From Paenibacillus sacheonensis (GTDB lineage Bacteria; Bacillota; Bacilli; Paenibacillales; Paenibacillaceae), in contig NZ_JAAAMU010000011.1 of assembly GCF_009909195.1 (NCBI RefSeq), positions 2,501-66,500 on the forward strand: a stretch of 64,000 nucleotides of DNA. Direction: 5' to 3'. The position numbers and the translations under genes are program-made. The notes under the pieces are model-generated. The model did no database searches, was not told the DNA's origin, and worked only from the letters and a program-made list of their open reading frames with translations. Positions 37,634-47,112 of this stretch are shown piece after piece; position 1 is the first letter of the stretch; every line of letters starts with the position of its first letter.

Positions 37634-40600
37634 ATGAACCCTTCTTCCGACATTCTTGCACGGTTTCATAGGACGCTTGCCGGCTGGTTCAGCCGAAGGT
37701 TCGGCGAGCCTACGCCCGTCCAGCATGACGCCTGGGCATCCATCGCCGCCGGCCGCCACACGCTGATCGCCGCGCCGACCGGCTCGGGCAAGACGCTCGC
37801 GGCGCTCCTCCCCTGTCTCAGCCGGCTTGCATTGGCCAAGGAAAGGGCCGCGGCGCAGGGAGAGAGCTGGTCCTATGGCGTGCGCGTACTATACATTACC
37901 CCGCTCAAAGCACTTAATAACGATATTCAGCATCATTTAGTGGAATTTTTTGAAGCGATCGAAGCCTACGGCGCCGAGGAAAGCGGCGGCGCCTGGCCGG
38001 GCATACGGACGGCCGTCCGAACGGGGGACACGCCGCCCCGCGAGCGGGCACGCATGGCCAATCGGCCGCCCGACGTGCTCGTCACGACGCCGGAATCGCT
38101 CTACCTGCTGCTGACGTCGGAGAAGGGCCGTCACATGCTGCGGACCGTCGAGACGGCCATTGTCGACGAGATCCACAGCCTCGCCGGCGACAAGCGCGGC
38201 GCCCATCTGTCGATCTCGCTGGAGCGGCTGGCCGACTTGTCGCCGCATGCCGTGCAGCGCATCGGCGTATCGGCGACGCAGAAGCCGCTTACGCGGGTCG
38301 CCCGGTTTCTGGGCGGCTGGGCGCCGAAGGCGGATATGGATCCGCATGCCGGCAACAGCGGCACGGATGCAGATGAGGGCAGCGAGAACCGACATACAGC
38401 GGGAATAGATGCGTGCCTCGGAAGTGCCGCAAGCGCGCTGGCCGAACGGGATGCGGAAGCGGAGCGCGGCATGCGGTCCGACTTGGCAGCTGACGCCCAC
38501 CCGCTGGGCTATCTGCCGCGGCCGGTCTTCATCGTCGAAAGCGCGATGACGAAGGCGATCCAGGTTCGCGTCACGATGCCGGACCTGAGCCGGCCCGCGC
38601 GCTCGCGCGACGGCGTCTGGCAGCCGATCGTCGAGCGGATCATGGCGCTCATGGAAGGCGCGCGCTCCGTGCTGATCTTCGTCAACAGCCGCAGGCTGTG
38701 CGAGCGGCTCGTCCTGCGCCTGAACGAGCATGCCGGCCATGAGTTCGCGCGCGCCCACCATGGCAGCCTGGCGCGCGAGCGGCGGCTCGAGGTGGAACGC
38801 ATGCTGAAAGCCGGCGAGCTGCGCTGCCTCGTCGCGACCTCGTCGCTGGAGCTCGGCATCGACGTCGGCCATGTCGACCTCGTCATCCAGGTCGACTCGC
38901 CCAAGGCCGCCGCGGCAGGCATCCAGCGCATCGGCCGCGCCGGTCACGCCGTAGGCGACGTCAGCCGCGGCTATATCGTGGCGCGCCAGCGCGGCGAGCT
39001 GCCGGAGGCAGCCGTCCTGTGCCGCAGCATCTCGCGGCGGGACATCGAAGCCATCGTGCTGCCGCATGAGCCGCTCGACGTGCTGTCGCAGCATTTGGTT
39101 GCCATGACCGCCGCCTCGGATATGAAGGTCGGCGCCTTGTACGGCATGATTTTGCAAAGCGAATGTTACCGCGCTTTCCCCCGCGCCAGACTGGAAGCCG
39201 CGCTGATGGTGCTGTCCGGCTTCTACCCGTTTGCCCGCCCGCTCATCGATTGGGATCGGGATACGGATACGCTTCGCAAGCGCGCCAATACGGCGATGGC
39301 CGCGGTGACCGGCGCCGGCACGATTCCGTCGAGCTCGGCCTATCCCGTCCACCATACCGACAGCCGAGCCCATCTGGGGGAGCTCGACGAAGAATATATC
39401 GCGGAGAGCCGGGTGGGCGATGTCTTCCAGCTGGGAACGAGCTCGTGGATGATCAGCCGGATCGAGAACGACCGCGTCTACGTGCAGGAAGCGCCGAACC
39501 GCTTCAGCGAAATTCCGTTTTGGCGCGCGGAGTCGGGCAGCCGGAGCGTGGAGGTCGGCGTGCGGCTCGGGGATTTCCTGGGGCAGCTGTCCGATCGGCT
39601 CGAGCTGGATCGCCGCTCGGAGGCGGATAGCGAGAGAGACCGCATGCTGGAGGACGCTGCCGTCGCCTGGCTGGACGAGGAATACGGGCTCGACTCTTAC
39701 TCCGCCGCCGAGCTGATCGATCTCGTGCGGGCGCAGCAGCGGGCGCTCGGGCTGCCGACCGCGCGGCGGATCATCATCGAGCATTACCGGGATCTGATGA
39801 ACCAGACACGGATTATTATTCACAACCCGCTCGGTCGGCGCGTTAATCGGACGTGGCTGCTGGCTATCCAGCGGCATTTTCAACGTCTGCTGCCGTATTC
39901 CATGTACGGCAACGCCAAGGACAACGGAATCGAGCTTGTCGTTCCGGATTGGGACGCGTCTTGGCTGCAGACGCTATGGCAGATCACGGCGGACAGCGCG
40001 GAACCGCTGCTGACGGAGGCGATCGCCGGCTCTCCGCTGCTCGCCGTCTCGTTCCGCCGGATCGCGGAGACGTCGCTGCTGCTCTCCCGCAGCTTCACGC
40101 GCACGCCGATGTGGCAGAAGCGGCTGCGGAGCGAGGAGCTGCTCAAGCAGGCGCTGCCGTACGCGGAGCATTTTCCGTATTTGCAGGAAGCGATGCGGGA
40201 ATGCCTGCACGCGCAGCTCGATACGGACGGGCTCAAAGCGCTGCTCGGCGCGATCGCCGCGGGCGATATCGAAGTGACCGTGAAGGAAGTGAACGCGCCG
40301 TCTCCCTTCGCGGTACAGTTCCTCGCGGATTACGCGAATGCGATGCTGTACGAGGGCGACGGACTGAGCGAGGCGACGCAGCTGCAGCTGCTAAGCGTCA
40401 GCAAGTCGCTGGCCGCTTCGCTGTTCGGCGAGGACGCCGTGCGGCGGTCGGTCGATCCCGCCATCGCTCGGGCGGAGGAGGCGCGGCTCGAGGCGGGGCA
40501 GCTTGTTCCGGCAAGCGCGGAAGAGCTGTTCACGCTGCTGAAGCGCCGCGGCGACCAGTCGCGCGAAGAGCTTGCCGCAGCGGCGGGCCGCGACGCGGAC

Positions 40601-42436
40601 GCATGGCTGGAAGCGCTCGAGGCCGCCGGACGCGTGAGCGAGCTGGCGTTCGGCGGCGGCCTGCGGCGCTGGATCTGCGCCGAAGAACGCGAGCTGTACG
40701 CGGCGTTCCCGCGGAGCGAGGCATCGATCGCGTTCGTGGCCGGCCGCTTCGCGGACAATCGGCTCTCCTTCACCGAGCAGGACCTGCGGGAGCGCTATCC
40801 GCAGCTAACCGCGGCCGATGCCGAACGGATCGCGGACGTGCTGCTGGCGCTGGATCGGACGGAACACGCGCCTTTCGCCGATGAAGCGGAACGGATCTGG
40901 ACGAGCCGCGGCGTAGCGAAGCGCCTGATTCGGCTTACGCTGGAGCAGGCGCGGAAGCAGGCCGAAGCCATCGACCCGGTGGACTGGATGACGCATATGT
41001 CGCGGCTGCAGCATGTCCTGTCGGGCACGCAGCTGAGCGGCATCGAAGGCCTGCGACTCGTCATCGAACGGCTGCAAGGCTACTTCCTCCCCGCCTCGCA
41101 CTGGGAAACGCTCGTCTTCCCCGCGCGCGTAACGGGTTATCGCAAGGAGGACCTGGACCTGCTCTGCGCCTCCGGCGAGATCGTTTGGCTCGGCCGAAAA
41201 GGCGAGAGCGAGAAAGAAGGACGGATCGCCTTCTTCCTTGCGGAAGCCAAGCCCCTGCTCGCGCCGATCTTGAAGCAGTCCGCCGCCCGGACGGCCGAGT
41301 CTTCCAAGCATCCGCGGCTGCTGGAGCTGCTTCGGACGGGCGGCGCCAGCTTTCTGACGAAGCTGAGTCGCGAATACGGCAAGGTGCCGTCGGAGCTGCT
41401 CGTCGATCTGCTCGATCTCGTCTGGGAGGGCGAGGTCTCCAATGACCAATTCGCGCCCCTAAGGCTGCAGCTTGCCACGAAGGGCAAGCAGCTCGCCCGC
41501 ACCGGCTCCGGCCTCGGGCGCTGGTATTGGACGGGCTCGCTCGCGGACGAGGACAACCGCGAGGCTGGCTACGGGCCGGGCGGCCTCGCGGGCGCCGAAA
41601 TGGCCGGCGGCGCGGCTTCGACCGCTCCCGCGGGCGGGCGCTCAGGCGGAGGCGAATCCGGCAGCCGCCAGGGCAGCGGGTTCGGGACCGGACAGCCGGA
41701 CGGTTTGGGCGTCGAAGCGCTACGCTCCGTAAGCTCCGACCTCACGGAGTCGGCGCTGCACTGGACGCAGCATATGCTGGACAGCTGCGGCATCGTCTCC
41801 AAAGAGCTCGTGCAGCAGCTTTCGCCCTTCGGCTGGGACGAGCTGCTCCCCGTGCTGAAGCAGCTTGAGCAATGGGGCGCCGTGACGCGCGGCCTGCTCG
41901 TAGAGGGCGTCGGCACGCTGCAGTTCGCCAGGCGCGAGGGAATCGAGGCCCTGCGTCCGCTTCCGCCCGGCCCGGACGGCGGAGCGGTCACGGTGCTGGC
42001 CGCGACGGACCCGGCCAACCCGTTCGGGCTCGCGGCCGACTGGCCGGCCGCGAGCGGAGCCGGCTTCGCGCGCAAGAGCGGCAGCTTCCTCGTGCTTCAG
42101 CATGCCGAGTGGCGCTTCTGGATCGAAAACAACGGCCGCCACATCGTCGACCTGGCCAAAATGCGGGCTCAGGCCGGCAGCCCGGCAGCGGATCCGCCGG
42201 AGGACGAAGGCCATAAAGCGGGCCAGCTTGAGCGCGAGCGGCATCGGGAAGGCCTCTCCGATGCGCTGCGAGAGATCTTCCGCACGCTGCTGCGCCAGCA
42301 GAAGCTGAACAAGATCCGAATCGACCGCTGGAACGGCGTGCCCGTTCTGGAGTCGCACGCGGAAGAACTTCTGCGGGCGCTCGGAGCCGAACGCGACAAC
42401 CGCTCGCTCGTGATCTGGCCGAGCGGCCTGCGGTAA
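37634..42436 (+). CDS. lhr: Large DEAD/DEAH-type helicase, Lhr family
   Basis: The 1600-residue protein is a long-form Lhr helicase. It has Walker A APTGSGKT (47-54), the ITPLKALNND motif, DEIH (178-181), SATQKP (motif III), and the C-terminal RecA domain with ATSSLELGIDVGHVDLVIQV and QRIGRAGH (motif VI). Winged-helix and Lhr-core domains follow to about residue 850, then the long Lhr C-terminal region. Two linkers stand out: an acidic 60-residue insert at about 232-290 and a Gly-rich one at about 1305-1355. Lhr acts in DNA repair as a 3'-5' helicase. AAAGGAG lies 11 nt before ATG. Confidence 0.92.
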   Translation: MNPSSDILARFHRTLAGWFSRRFGEPTPVQHDAWASIAAGRHTLIAAPTGSGKTLAALLPCLSRLALAKERAAAQGESWSYGVRVLYITPLKALNNDIQHHLVEFFEAIEAYGAEESGGAWPGIRTAVRTGDTPPRERARMANRPPDVLVTTPESLYLLLTSEKGRHMLRTVETAIVDEIHSLAGDKRGAHLSISLERLADLSPHAVQRIGVSATQKPLTRVARFLGGWAPKADMDPHAGNSGTDADEGSENRHTAGIDACLGSAASALAERDAEAERGMRSDLAADAHPLGYLPRPVFIVESAMTKAIQVRVTMPDLSRPARSRDGVWQPIVERIMALMEGARSVLIFVNSRRLCERLVLRLNEHAGHEFARAHHGSLARERRLEVERMLKAGELRCLVATSSLELGIDVGHVDLVIQVDSPKAAAAGIQRIGRAGHAVGDVSRGYIVARQRGELPEAAVLCRSISRRDIEAIVLPHEPLDVLSQHLVAMTAASDMKVGALYGMILQSECYRAFPRARLEAALMVLSGFYPFARPLIDWDRDTDTLRKRANTAMAAVTGAGTIPSSSAYPVHHTDSRAHLGELDEEYIAESRVGDVFQLGTSSWMISRIENDRVYVQEAPNRFSEIPFWRAESGSRSVEVGVRLGDFLGQLSDRLELDRRSEADSERDRMLEDAAVAWLDEEYGLDSYSAAELIDLVRAQQRALGLPTARRIIIEHYRDLMNQTRIIIHNPLGRRVNRTWLLAIQRHFQRLLPYSMYGNAKDNGIELVVPDWDASWLQTLWQITADSAEPLLTEAIAGSPLLAVSFRRIAETSLLLSRSFTRTPMWQKRLRSEELLKQALPYAEHFPYLQEAMRECLHAQLDTDGLKALLGAIAAGDIEVTVKEVNAPSPFAVQFLADYANAMLYEGDGLSEATQLQLLSVSKSLAASLFGEDAVRRSVDPAIARAEEARLEAGQLVPASAEELFTLLKRRGDQSREELAAAAGRDADAWLEALEAAGRVSELAFGGGLRRWICAEERELYAAFPRSEASIAFVAGRFADNRLSFTEQDLRERYPQLTAADAERIADVLLALDRTEHAPFADEAERIWTSRGVAKRLIRLTLEQARKQAEAIDPVDWMTHMSRLQHVLSGTQLSGIEGLRLVIERLQGYFLPASHWETLVFPARVTGYRKEDLDLLCASGEIVWLGRKGESEKEGRIAFFLAEAKPLLAPILKQSAARTAESSKHPRLLELLRTGGASFLTKLSREYGKVPSELLVDLLDLVWEGEVSNDQFAPLRLQLATKGKQLARTGSGLGRWYWTGSLADEDNREAGYGPGGLAGAEMAGGAASTAPAGGRSGGGESGSRQGSGFGTGQPDGLGVEALRSVSSDLTESALHWTQHMLDSCGIVSKELVQQLSPFGWDELLPVLKQLEQWGAVTRGLLVEGVGTLQFARREGIEALRPLPPGPDGGAVTVLAATDPANPFGLAADWPAASGAGFARKSGSFLVLQHAEWRFWIENNGRHIVDLAKMRAQAGSPAADPPEDEGHKAGQLERERHREGLSDALREIFRTLLRQQKLNKIRIDRWNGVPVLESHAEELLRALGAERDNRSLVIWPSGLR

Positions 42437-42528
42437 ACGGGCCGCGGACGGTCGATTCCCGGCCCGAGGCGCCGAAGCGACGTCTGAGGACGCAGCTCTT
42501 GGATACGGCATGGAGAAGCCGGCGCCCG

Positions 42529-44004
42529 TCACGCCGCCGGCTCGGTGCCCGCCGCATGACTGCTCCCCGCCCGTCGTTTGCGGCCGAGCGAGGCGAGCAG
42601 CAGGAAGGTCAACGCGGCCAACGCGATAATGACGGCAAGCGACCAACGCATCGTATCGATGCTGGCCTCGCCCAGCGTCTCCCCGCCGCTCGCGAAATGA
42701 TCCTGAAGCGACTGGTACAGCGTGCCGATCGCCGCGATGCCGAGCGCCTGCGCGACCTGCGTGAACGTGCTGAGCACGCCGGATGCCGCTCCGGCATGCG
42801 GGCCTTGCACGCCGGCAAGCACGGTGTGAATGAGCGGGGAAGCAACGGCGCCTTGGCCGATCCCCGCGAGCAGGAGCGGAACGAATAGCTCGCCGAGGCC
42901 AAGCCCGGAAAGTCCGCCGCTGACCGCGATAATGAGCAGGTAGCCAACCGCCATGATCGTCGCGCCGGCAAGCAGCACGCGGTTGCCCCAGCGTTTCTTC
43001 AGCCGTGGTCCGAGCAGGGAGGCCGAGAAGAACCCGATGCCCATGGGAATGAACGCATAGGCGGACTGCAGCGGCTCGGCCCCGCGCCCGATTTGCATGA
43101 AGATCGACAGAATCAGATAGAGCGCGGCATTGCCGCTGTAGAAGGCCAGCGCGATGATCATCCCGATCCGGAAGGAACGATCCCGGAACAACGCCATGGG
43201 AAGCAGCGGCGAAGCGCCTCTGCGAAGCAGGCCGTTCTCGTAGCGGACGAAGCCGGCGATGACGGGCAGGGCGGCGACGAGACTGATGAACGTCCACAGC
43301 GGCCAGCCTTCCTCGCGTCCGACGACGAGCGGATAGATAAACAGCCCGAGGCCGATCGTTAACAGCCCGACGCCGACGAAATCCAGGCGCTTCCGTTCCG
43401 GGGCGCGCGATTCGCGAAGCAGCAGCAGCGCGGCGACGAAGGCGGCGATGCCGACCGGAATGTTCACGAGAAACACCAGCCGCCAGCCGAGCCCCCACCA
43501 ATCGGCTCGCAGCAGCAAGCCGCCGGCGATTTGACCCGCGATCGCGCCAAGACCCAGCACGCCGCCATAAATGCCAAGCGCCCTTCCCTTCTCTTCCGCG
43601 GGGAACATCACTTGAATGATGGAAAGCACCTGCGGTACCATCGCCGCGGCCGAGACGCCCTGCGCGATCCGCGCGGCGATGAGCATTTCCGCCGAGCCTG
43701 CAATGCCGCACCAGGCGGAAGCGGCGACGAAGCCCGCGACGCCGATCAGAAACATCGTTTTGCGTCCGAATAGATCGCCCAGTCTTCCCCCCGTGACCAG
43801 CAGTACGGCGTACCCGAGCACGTAAGCCGCGACGACGAGCTGCAGCTTGGCAAAGTCCGCGTGCAGTCCCTCTTCGATGGAAGGCAGCGCGACATTGACG
43901 ATAAACGTATCCAGCACCACCATGAAAGTAGCCAAGATCACGATGGAGAGCGACAGCCATCTTCTTGGATCGATCGCAGGATCGGCATGACTTGCTTGCT
44001 TCAT
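42529..44004 (-). CDS. MFS drug exporter, DHA2 (EmrB/QacA) family
   Basis: A 491-residue permease with about 14 hydrophobic segments. It has the DHA2 pattern: LSIVILATFMVVLDTFIVNVALPSI in helix 1, VTGGRLGDLFGRK (motif A) after helix 2 and motif C in GAIAGQIAGG, typical of proton-driven multidrug exporters. AGAGGTG precedes ATG. A TetR regulator is divergent, and two palindromic operators lie between the genes, so the exporter is probably induced by a TetR ligand. The drug or metabolite is not known. Confidence 0.9.
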   Translation of the reverse strand: MKQASHADPAIDPRRWLSLSIVILATFMVVLDTFIVNVALPSIEEGLHADFAKLQLVVAAYVLGYAVLLVTGGRLGDLFGRKTMFLIGVAGFVAASAWCGIAGSAEMLIAARIAQGVSAAAMVPQVLSIIQVMFPAEEKGRALGIYGGVLGLGAIAGQIAGGLLLRADWWGLGWRLVFLVNIPVGIAAFVAALLLLRESRAPERKRLDFVGVGLLTIGLGLFIYPLVVGREEGWPLWTFISLVAALPVIAGFVRYENGLLRRGASPLLPMALFRDRSFRIGMIIALAFYSGNAALYLILSIFMQIGRGAEPLQSAYAFIPMGIGFFSASLLGPRLKKRWGNRVLLAGATIMAVGYLLIIAVSGGLSGLGLGELFVPLLLAGIGQGAVASPLIHTVLAGVQGPHAGAASGVLSTFTQVAQALGIAAIGTLYQSLQDHFASGGETLGEASIDTMRWSLAVIIALAALTFLLLASLGRKRRAGSSHAAGTEPAA

Positions 44005-44071
44005 TCTTTCGCACCTCTTTCGGGTCGTTTCCCGCCGATTGACAGCGATCCGGACCTTGTTTAAAATGAGA

Positions 44072-44121
44072 GAGACAGATCTGTCTCATTTCTTACTGTG
44101 ATGATACAGACAGATCTGTCT
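44072..44121. promoter_or_regulatory. Twin TetR operators between the exporter and its regulator
   Basis: Two perfect palindromes share the core GACAGATCTGTC: GAGACAGATCTGTCTC at 44072-44087 and AGACAGATCTGTCT at 44108-44121. Their centres are 35 bp apart, in the short gap between divergent genes. A TGATAC -10 candidate for tetR lies between them. Confidence 0.85.
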
Positions 44122-44184
44122 CATGTCAATCGGTTCGATCCTCTTTTCACCATCATTTTTTTGCAACGGGCAGGTGACTCGCTA

Positions 44185-44766
44185 ATGGAAAAGAAATTGA
44201 CCGCGAAGGAACGCATTCTGCGGGTGGCGGAACAATTATTTTATCGCGAAGGCGTCCGGGCGGTCGGCATCGACCGCATCATTCAGGAATCGGGCGTAGC
44301 CAAGGCCAGCTTCTACCGGAACTTCGCGACCAAGGACGATTTGGTGGTGGCATACCTGGAGCTTCATCGCGAACGGGTCATGGGAAACATCGCGCATGCC
44401 AGGCAGCAGCGTCCGGATTCCGTCCTGGCGCAATTGCGCTACCTGATGGAATATACGGCGGATCGCATGAAGCTCCCGACGTACCGGGGCTGCGCGTTCA
44501 TGAATACGGCCGTGGAGTTTCCCGAGACCGATCATCCCGACCACGTCAAGGCGCTGGACAGCCGGAACGAGGTCTGGAACCATATCGAGGATATGGCCAG
44601 GGAAGCCGGACTGCCCAAGCCCCGGGAGCTGACGGAACAGCTGCGGATGTTATGGAGCGGCGCTGCTATGGTCGCTTATATCAACAAAGAAGAATTCAAG
44701 CCGCAATCGTTCTCCGACGCGGCTAACGCGCTGATCGACAGCCAAGCTGCCGCCGCCGCAAAGTAA
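44185..44766 (+). CDS. TetR family transcriptional regulator
   Basis: The 193-residue regulator has the N-terminal TetR HTH (RILRVAEQLFYREGVRAVGIDRII, then SGVAKASFYRNFATKDDLV, residues about 10-56) and a helical ligand domain with conserved GCAFMNTAVEF. The start is ATG 44185 with AGGTGA upstream; an in-frame ATG at 44098 lies inside the operator region and is rejected. It should repress the divergent DHA2 exporter and itself. Confidence 0.9.
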   Translation: MEKKLTAKERILRVAEQLFYREGVRAVGIDRIIQESGVAKASFYRNFATKDDLVVAYLELHRERVMGNIAHARQQRPDSVLAQLRYLMEYTADRMKLPTYRGCAFMNTAVEFPETDHPDHVKALDSRNEVWNHIEDMAREAGLPKPRELTEQLRMLWSGAAMVAYINKEEFKPQSFSDAANALIDSQAAAAAK

Positions 44767-44806
44767 CGGCACCTATCGCGGCATCCGACCCCCAACCGAC
44801 ATACGC

Positions 44807-44852
44807 AGCCCCAAGAACCCCGCGTCCGCGGTCGGTTTCATGGGGCTTTTTC
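44807..44852 (+). terminator. Terminator after tetR
   Basis: AGCCCCAAGAA and TTTCATGGGGCT form an imperfect stem followed by TTTTCGG. Confidence 0.65.
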
Positions 44853-44976
44853 GGATTGCGCGCCGGTCATGGGGGACGGACGGAAAGGTCCTCCGGCGAC
44901 GGAATGAACATTTTAGCGGATGGTTAACGCCGAGTGTGATAAGGTGGAGAAAACGGCTCTAGGAGGAACCATTCGA

Positions 44977-45957
44977 ATGAATCATGCCATTGCCAGACGC
45001 AAAACGGAACTGGAGAGCTTCGCGGCCCCGCTCACCATCGATCCCGCCGAACTCGATGCCTTTTGGAATGCCGCCCTCGAGGACTACGCCGACAAGCCGC
45101 TTGACATTCGCCGCGAGCCGGCGGAATCGCCGTTCCCCGGCGTTGCGGTCAACCATCTGACGTACAAAGGCTATGACGACACGCCGATTCACTGCTGGTT
45201 CATGGTGCCGGCTGCCGGCAGGAACGAGGCGAACGCGTCAGTCTCGGCGGCCCCGCTTCCCTGCGTCGTCGTCTTCCCCGGTTACACGGACGACCGCGGC
45301 TATCCCGAGCGGCACGCCAGCTGGCTGCTGCAAGGCTATGCCGTGCTCGCCGTGGACGTTCGCGGCCAAGGCGGCGAGACCGGCAATCACCTTCCGCTCC
45401 GCGGAGGCGCCGTGAAAGGCTGGGTGTCCGGCAACGTCACGGAGCCGCTGAGCTCGTACTACCATGCGGTGACGATCGACGCCGTCCGCGCCATCGATGC
45501 GGCAGCCGCGCAGCCCGAGACCGATGCGTCGAAGCTGGCCGTCGTGGGCGGCAGCCAGGGCGGCGGGCTCGCGCTTATCTCCGCGGCGCTTAATCCCAAG
45601 GCGACGGCGATCGTCGCCGATATTCCGAACCTATGCCATATGGACTTCGGAATCCTGAATTCCAACAGCTCGTTGACGGAGCTCGCGCACTACGCGAAGC
45701 GCTATCCCGAACGCTTGGACGACGTGCTGCGGACGATCGCCCGTTATGACATGCTGAACCTGGCGCCCCGGATCAAAGTGCCCGTCCTGATATCCGTGGG
45801 CTGGAAGGATCCCGTCTGCATGCCCGAAACGATCTATGCCGTCTACAACCGCATCGCGGCGGACAAGACGATCAAGGATTACCCGTTCAGCGGTCACGAG
45901 GTGAGCGAAGCCCAGAACCGCGAGCGGATTCTATTCCTCCGCGAGCAATTTCGCTAA
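44977..45957 (+). CDS. Acetylxylan esterase / cephalosporin-C deacetylase-like hydrolase (CE7)
   Basis: The 326-residue protein fits carbohydrate esterase family 7: the RGQGG motif (residues 129-133), nucleophile S193 in GGSQGGG, an Asp in GWKDPVCMP and the His in FSGHEV. These esterases remove acetyl groups from short xylo-oligosaccharides and cephalosporin C in the cytoplasm. ATG 44977 follows TAGGAGGA by 9 nt; the in-frame ORF extends 19 codons further up without RBS. It is a single-gene unit. The acetylated substrate is inferred from the family. Confidence 0.88.
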   Translation: MNHAIARRKTELESFAAPLTIDPAELDAFWNAALEDYADKPLDIRREPAESPFPGVAVNHLTYKGYDDTPIHCWFMVPAAGRNEANASVSAAPLPCVVVFPGYTDDRGYPERHASWLLQGYAVLAVDVRGQGGETGNHLPLRGGAVKGWVSGNVTEPLSSYYHAVTIDAVRAIDAAAAQPETDASKLAVVGGSQGGGLALISAALNPKATAIVADIPNLCHMDFGILNSNSSLTELAHYAKRYPERLDDVLRTIARYDMLNLAPRIKVPVLISVGWKDPVCMPETIYAVYNRIAADKTIKDYPFSGHEVSEAQNRERILFLREQFR

Positions 45958-46062
45958 TATCCCCCAAAACTAGCGGTAGACGGGGGTTCCCGTTCCGCTA
46001 TAATGGAAGTAAATCGCCCAAGCCTGCTTGCAGGGGACGGCCTCCTTAAGGAAGGACACCAG

Positions 46063-46112
46063 GAAGAACCTCCGATCTCCGCCGTGCGCAGCGGAATTCC
46101 GAGGTTCTTTGT
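46063..46112. terminator. Hairpin between convergent hydrolase genes
   Basis: AAGAACCTC and GAGGTTCTT enclose an inner CCGC/GCGG pairing. Short T-rich ends lie on both sides (TTCTTTG on plus, TTCTTCC on minus), so it probably serves both convergent genes. Confidence 0.5.
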
Positions 46113-46136
46113 CGCTTCTTCGAGGGCAGGAACGGT

Positions 46137-46979
46137 TCACGCCTTGTAAAAGAAGGCTTTCAATTGCGCTGCGATTCTCCGTTGGTTGAACAAATCCGGC
46201 GCGTTATGTCCGAGACCCTCCAACTGCATGAAGCTGCCTCCCCGGATGGCATCGGCTGCCGCACGCGCGCCTATCTGCATGAAGGCTGGGCTCTTGCTGC
46301 CTGCCATGACGAGCGCCGGGGCCTTGATCGTTTCATAACGGCCGGCGGTCGAATCGAGCCGGAACGTTTCGTTCATTTCCCGGATCAGCGTCGGCAGCTT
46401 CTCCCTGAGCTTCCGCCCTTCCCAGAAGATGAGGGACGGCAGCAGGGCGAGCTTGATCAGCCATGCGGGCAGCCGCGCAAAAGGCTCGGAGACGCCGACG
46501 CCTTTGATGAAGTGGACGAATGCGCTCAAATCCCTTCCCTGTTCCATGGCGCGCTTGTAATCCGGCATCCAGCCCGAGGGAAAACTGCCGCCGACCGAGA
46601 CCGTCGGTTCGTACACCGCAATCTTCGAAACCGCATCCGAATACGCCCGTGCCGTCTCGAGCGCAATCAGACCGCCGTAGCTGTGACCGAACACGTAGGC
46701 GGCTCCGGTCTCCAGCACCACCGCCAAGACATCCTCGCACTCGTTCCCGATGCCGTATCGCTCGCCCTGCGCTCCGCTGTACAGGCGGCCCCGACGATCC
46801 ATGTTATAGACGGTAAAGTCGTTCGCCAGCTCCGCGGCCAGCTTCTCGTATTCATGGCCCGAGACGAAGGCGCCGTGCACGAGGACAAGACCCGGTCCGC
46901 TTCCGCTCCTGCGGTAACCGATCCTCGTGCCGTCCGCGGATGCGGTATGATGGAGGCTGTACGCTCGCTTTGAATTCAT
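46137..46979 (-). CDS. Alpha/beta hydrolase
   Basis: The 280-residue protein has the alpha/beta-hydrolase fold: oxyanion segment LVHGAF, nucleophile elbow GHSYGG and the C-terminal catalytic His in EGLGHNAPDLF. The acidic member is probably near VMAGSKSPAF, where an Asp/Glu is not obvious. It has no signal peptide and is a cytoplasmic single-gene unit. The family covers esterases, lipases and haloperoxidases, so no substrate can be named. The RBS is weak. Confidence 0.85.
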   Translation of the reverse strand: MNSKRAYSLHHTASADGTRIGYRRSGSGPGLVLVHGAFVSGHEYEKLAAELANDFTVYNMDRRGRLYSGAQGERYGIGNECEDVLAVVLETGAAYVFGHSYGGLIALETARAYSDAVSKIAVYEPTVSVGGSFPSGWMPDYKRAMEQGRDLSAFVHFIKGVGVSEPFARLPAWLIKLALLPSLIFWEGRKLREKLPTLIREMNETFRLDSTAGRYETIKAPALVMAGSKSPAFMQIGARAAADAIRGGSFMQLEGLGHNAPDLFNQRRIAAQLKAFFYKA

Positions 46980-47112
46980 CGTGGTTCCCGCTTTCCCGCC
47001 GCGTCGCCCGCGGCTGTCGCTCGTTAGTAAGTAGCATACCCCGGTTTCCTAAATAATGAACCCGCGGCCAATTCGGCGGCGTATATCCACTATCCGGAAA
47101 GGAGTGACTCCT

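Noticed and set aside
37937..39883. 648-residue minus-strand ORF inside lhr
   Set aside because: It is a GC-rich shadow of the helicase core; it has no motifs and no RBS.
41720..44089. 789-residue minus-strand ORF across the MFS gene and the end of lhr
   Set aside because: It is Arg-rich and out of frame with the MFS permease, whose 14 hydrophobic segments and RBS are clear.
45994..46062. Possible small RNA starting after TATAAT at 45999-46004
   Set aside because: No acceptable -35 box was found at 16-18 bp, and the hairpin beyond it is explained as the terminator of the two convergent hydrolase genes.
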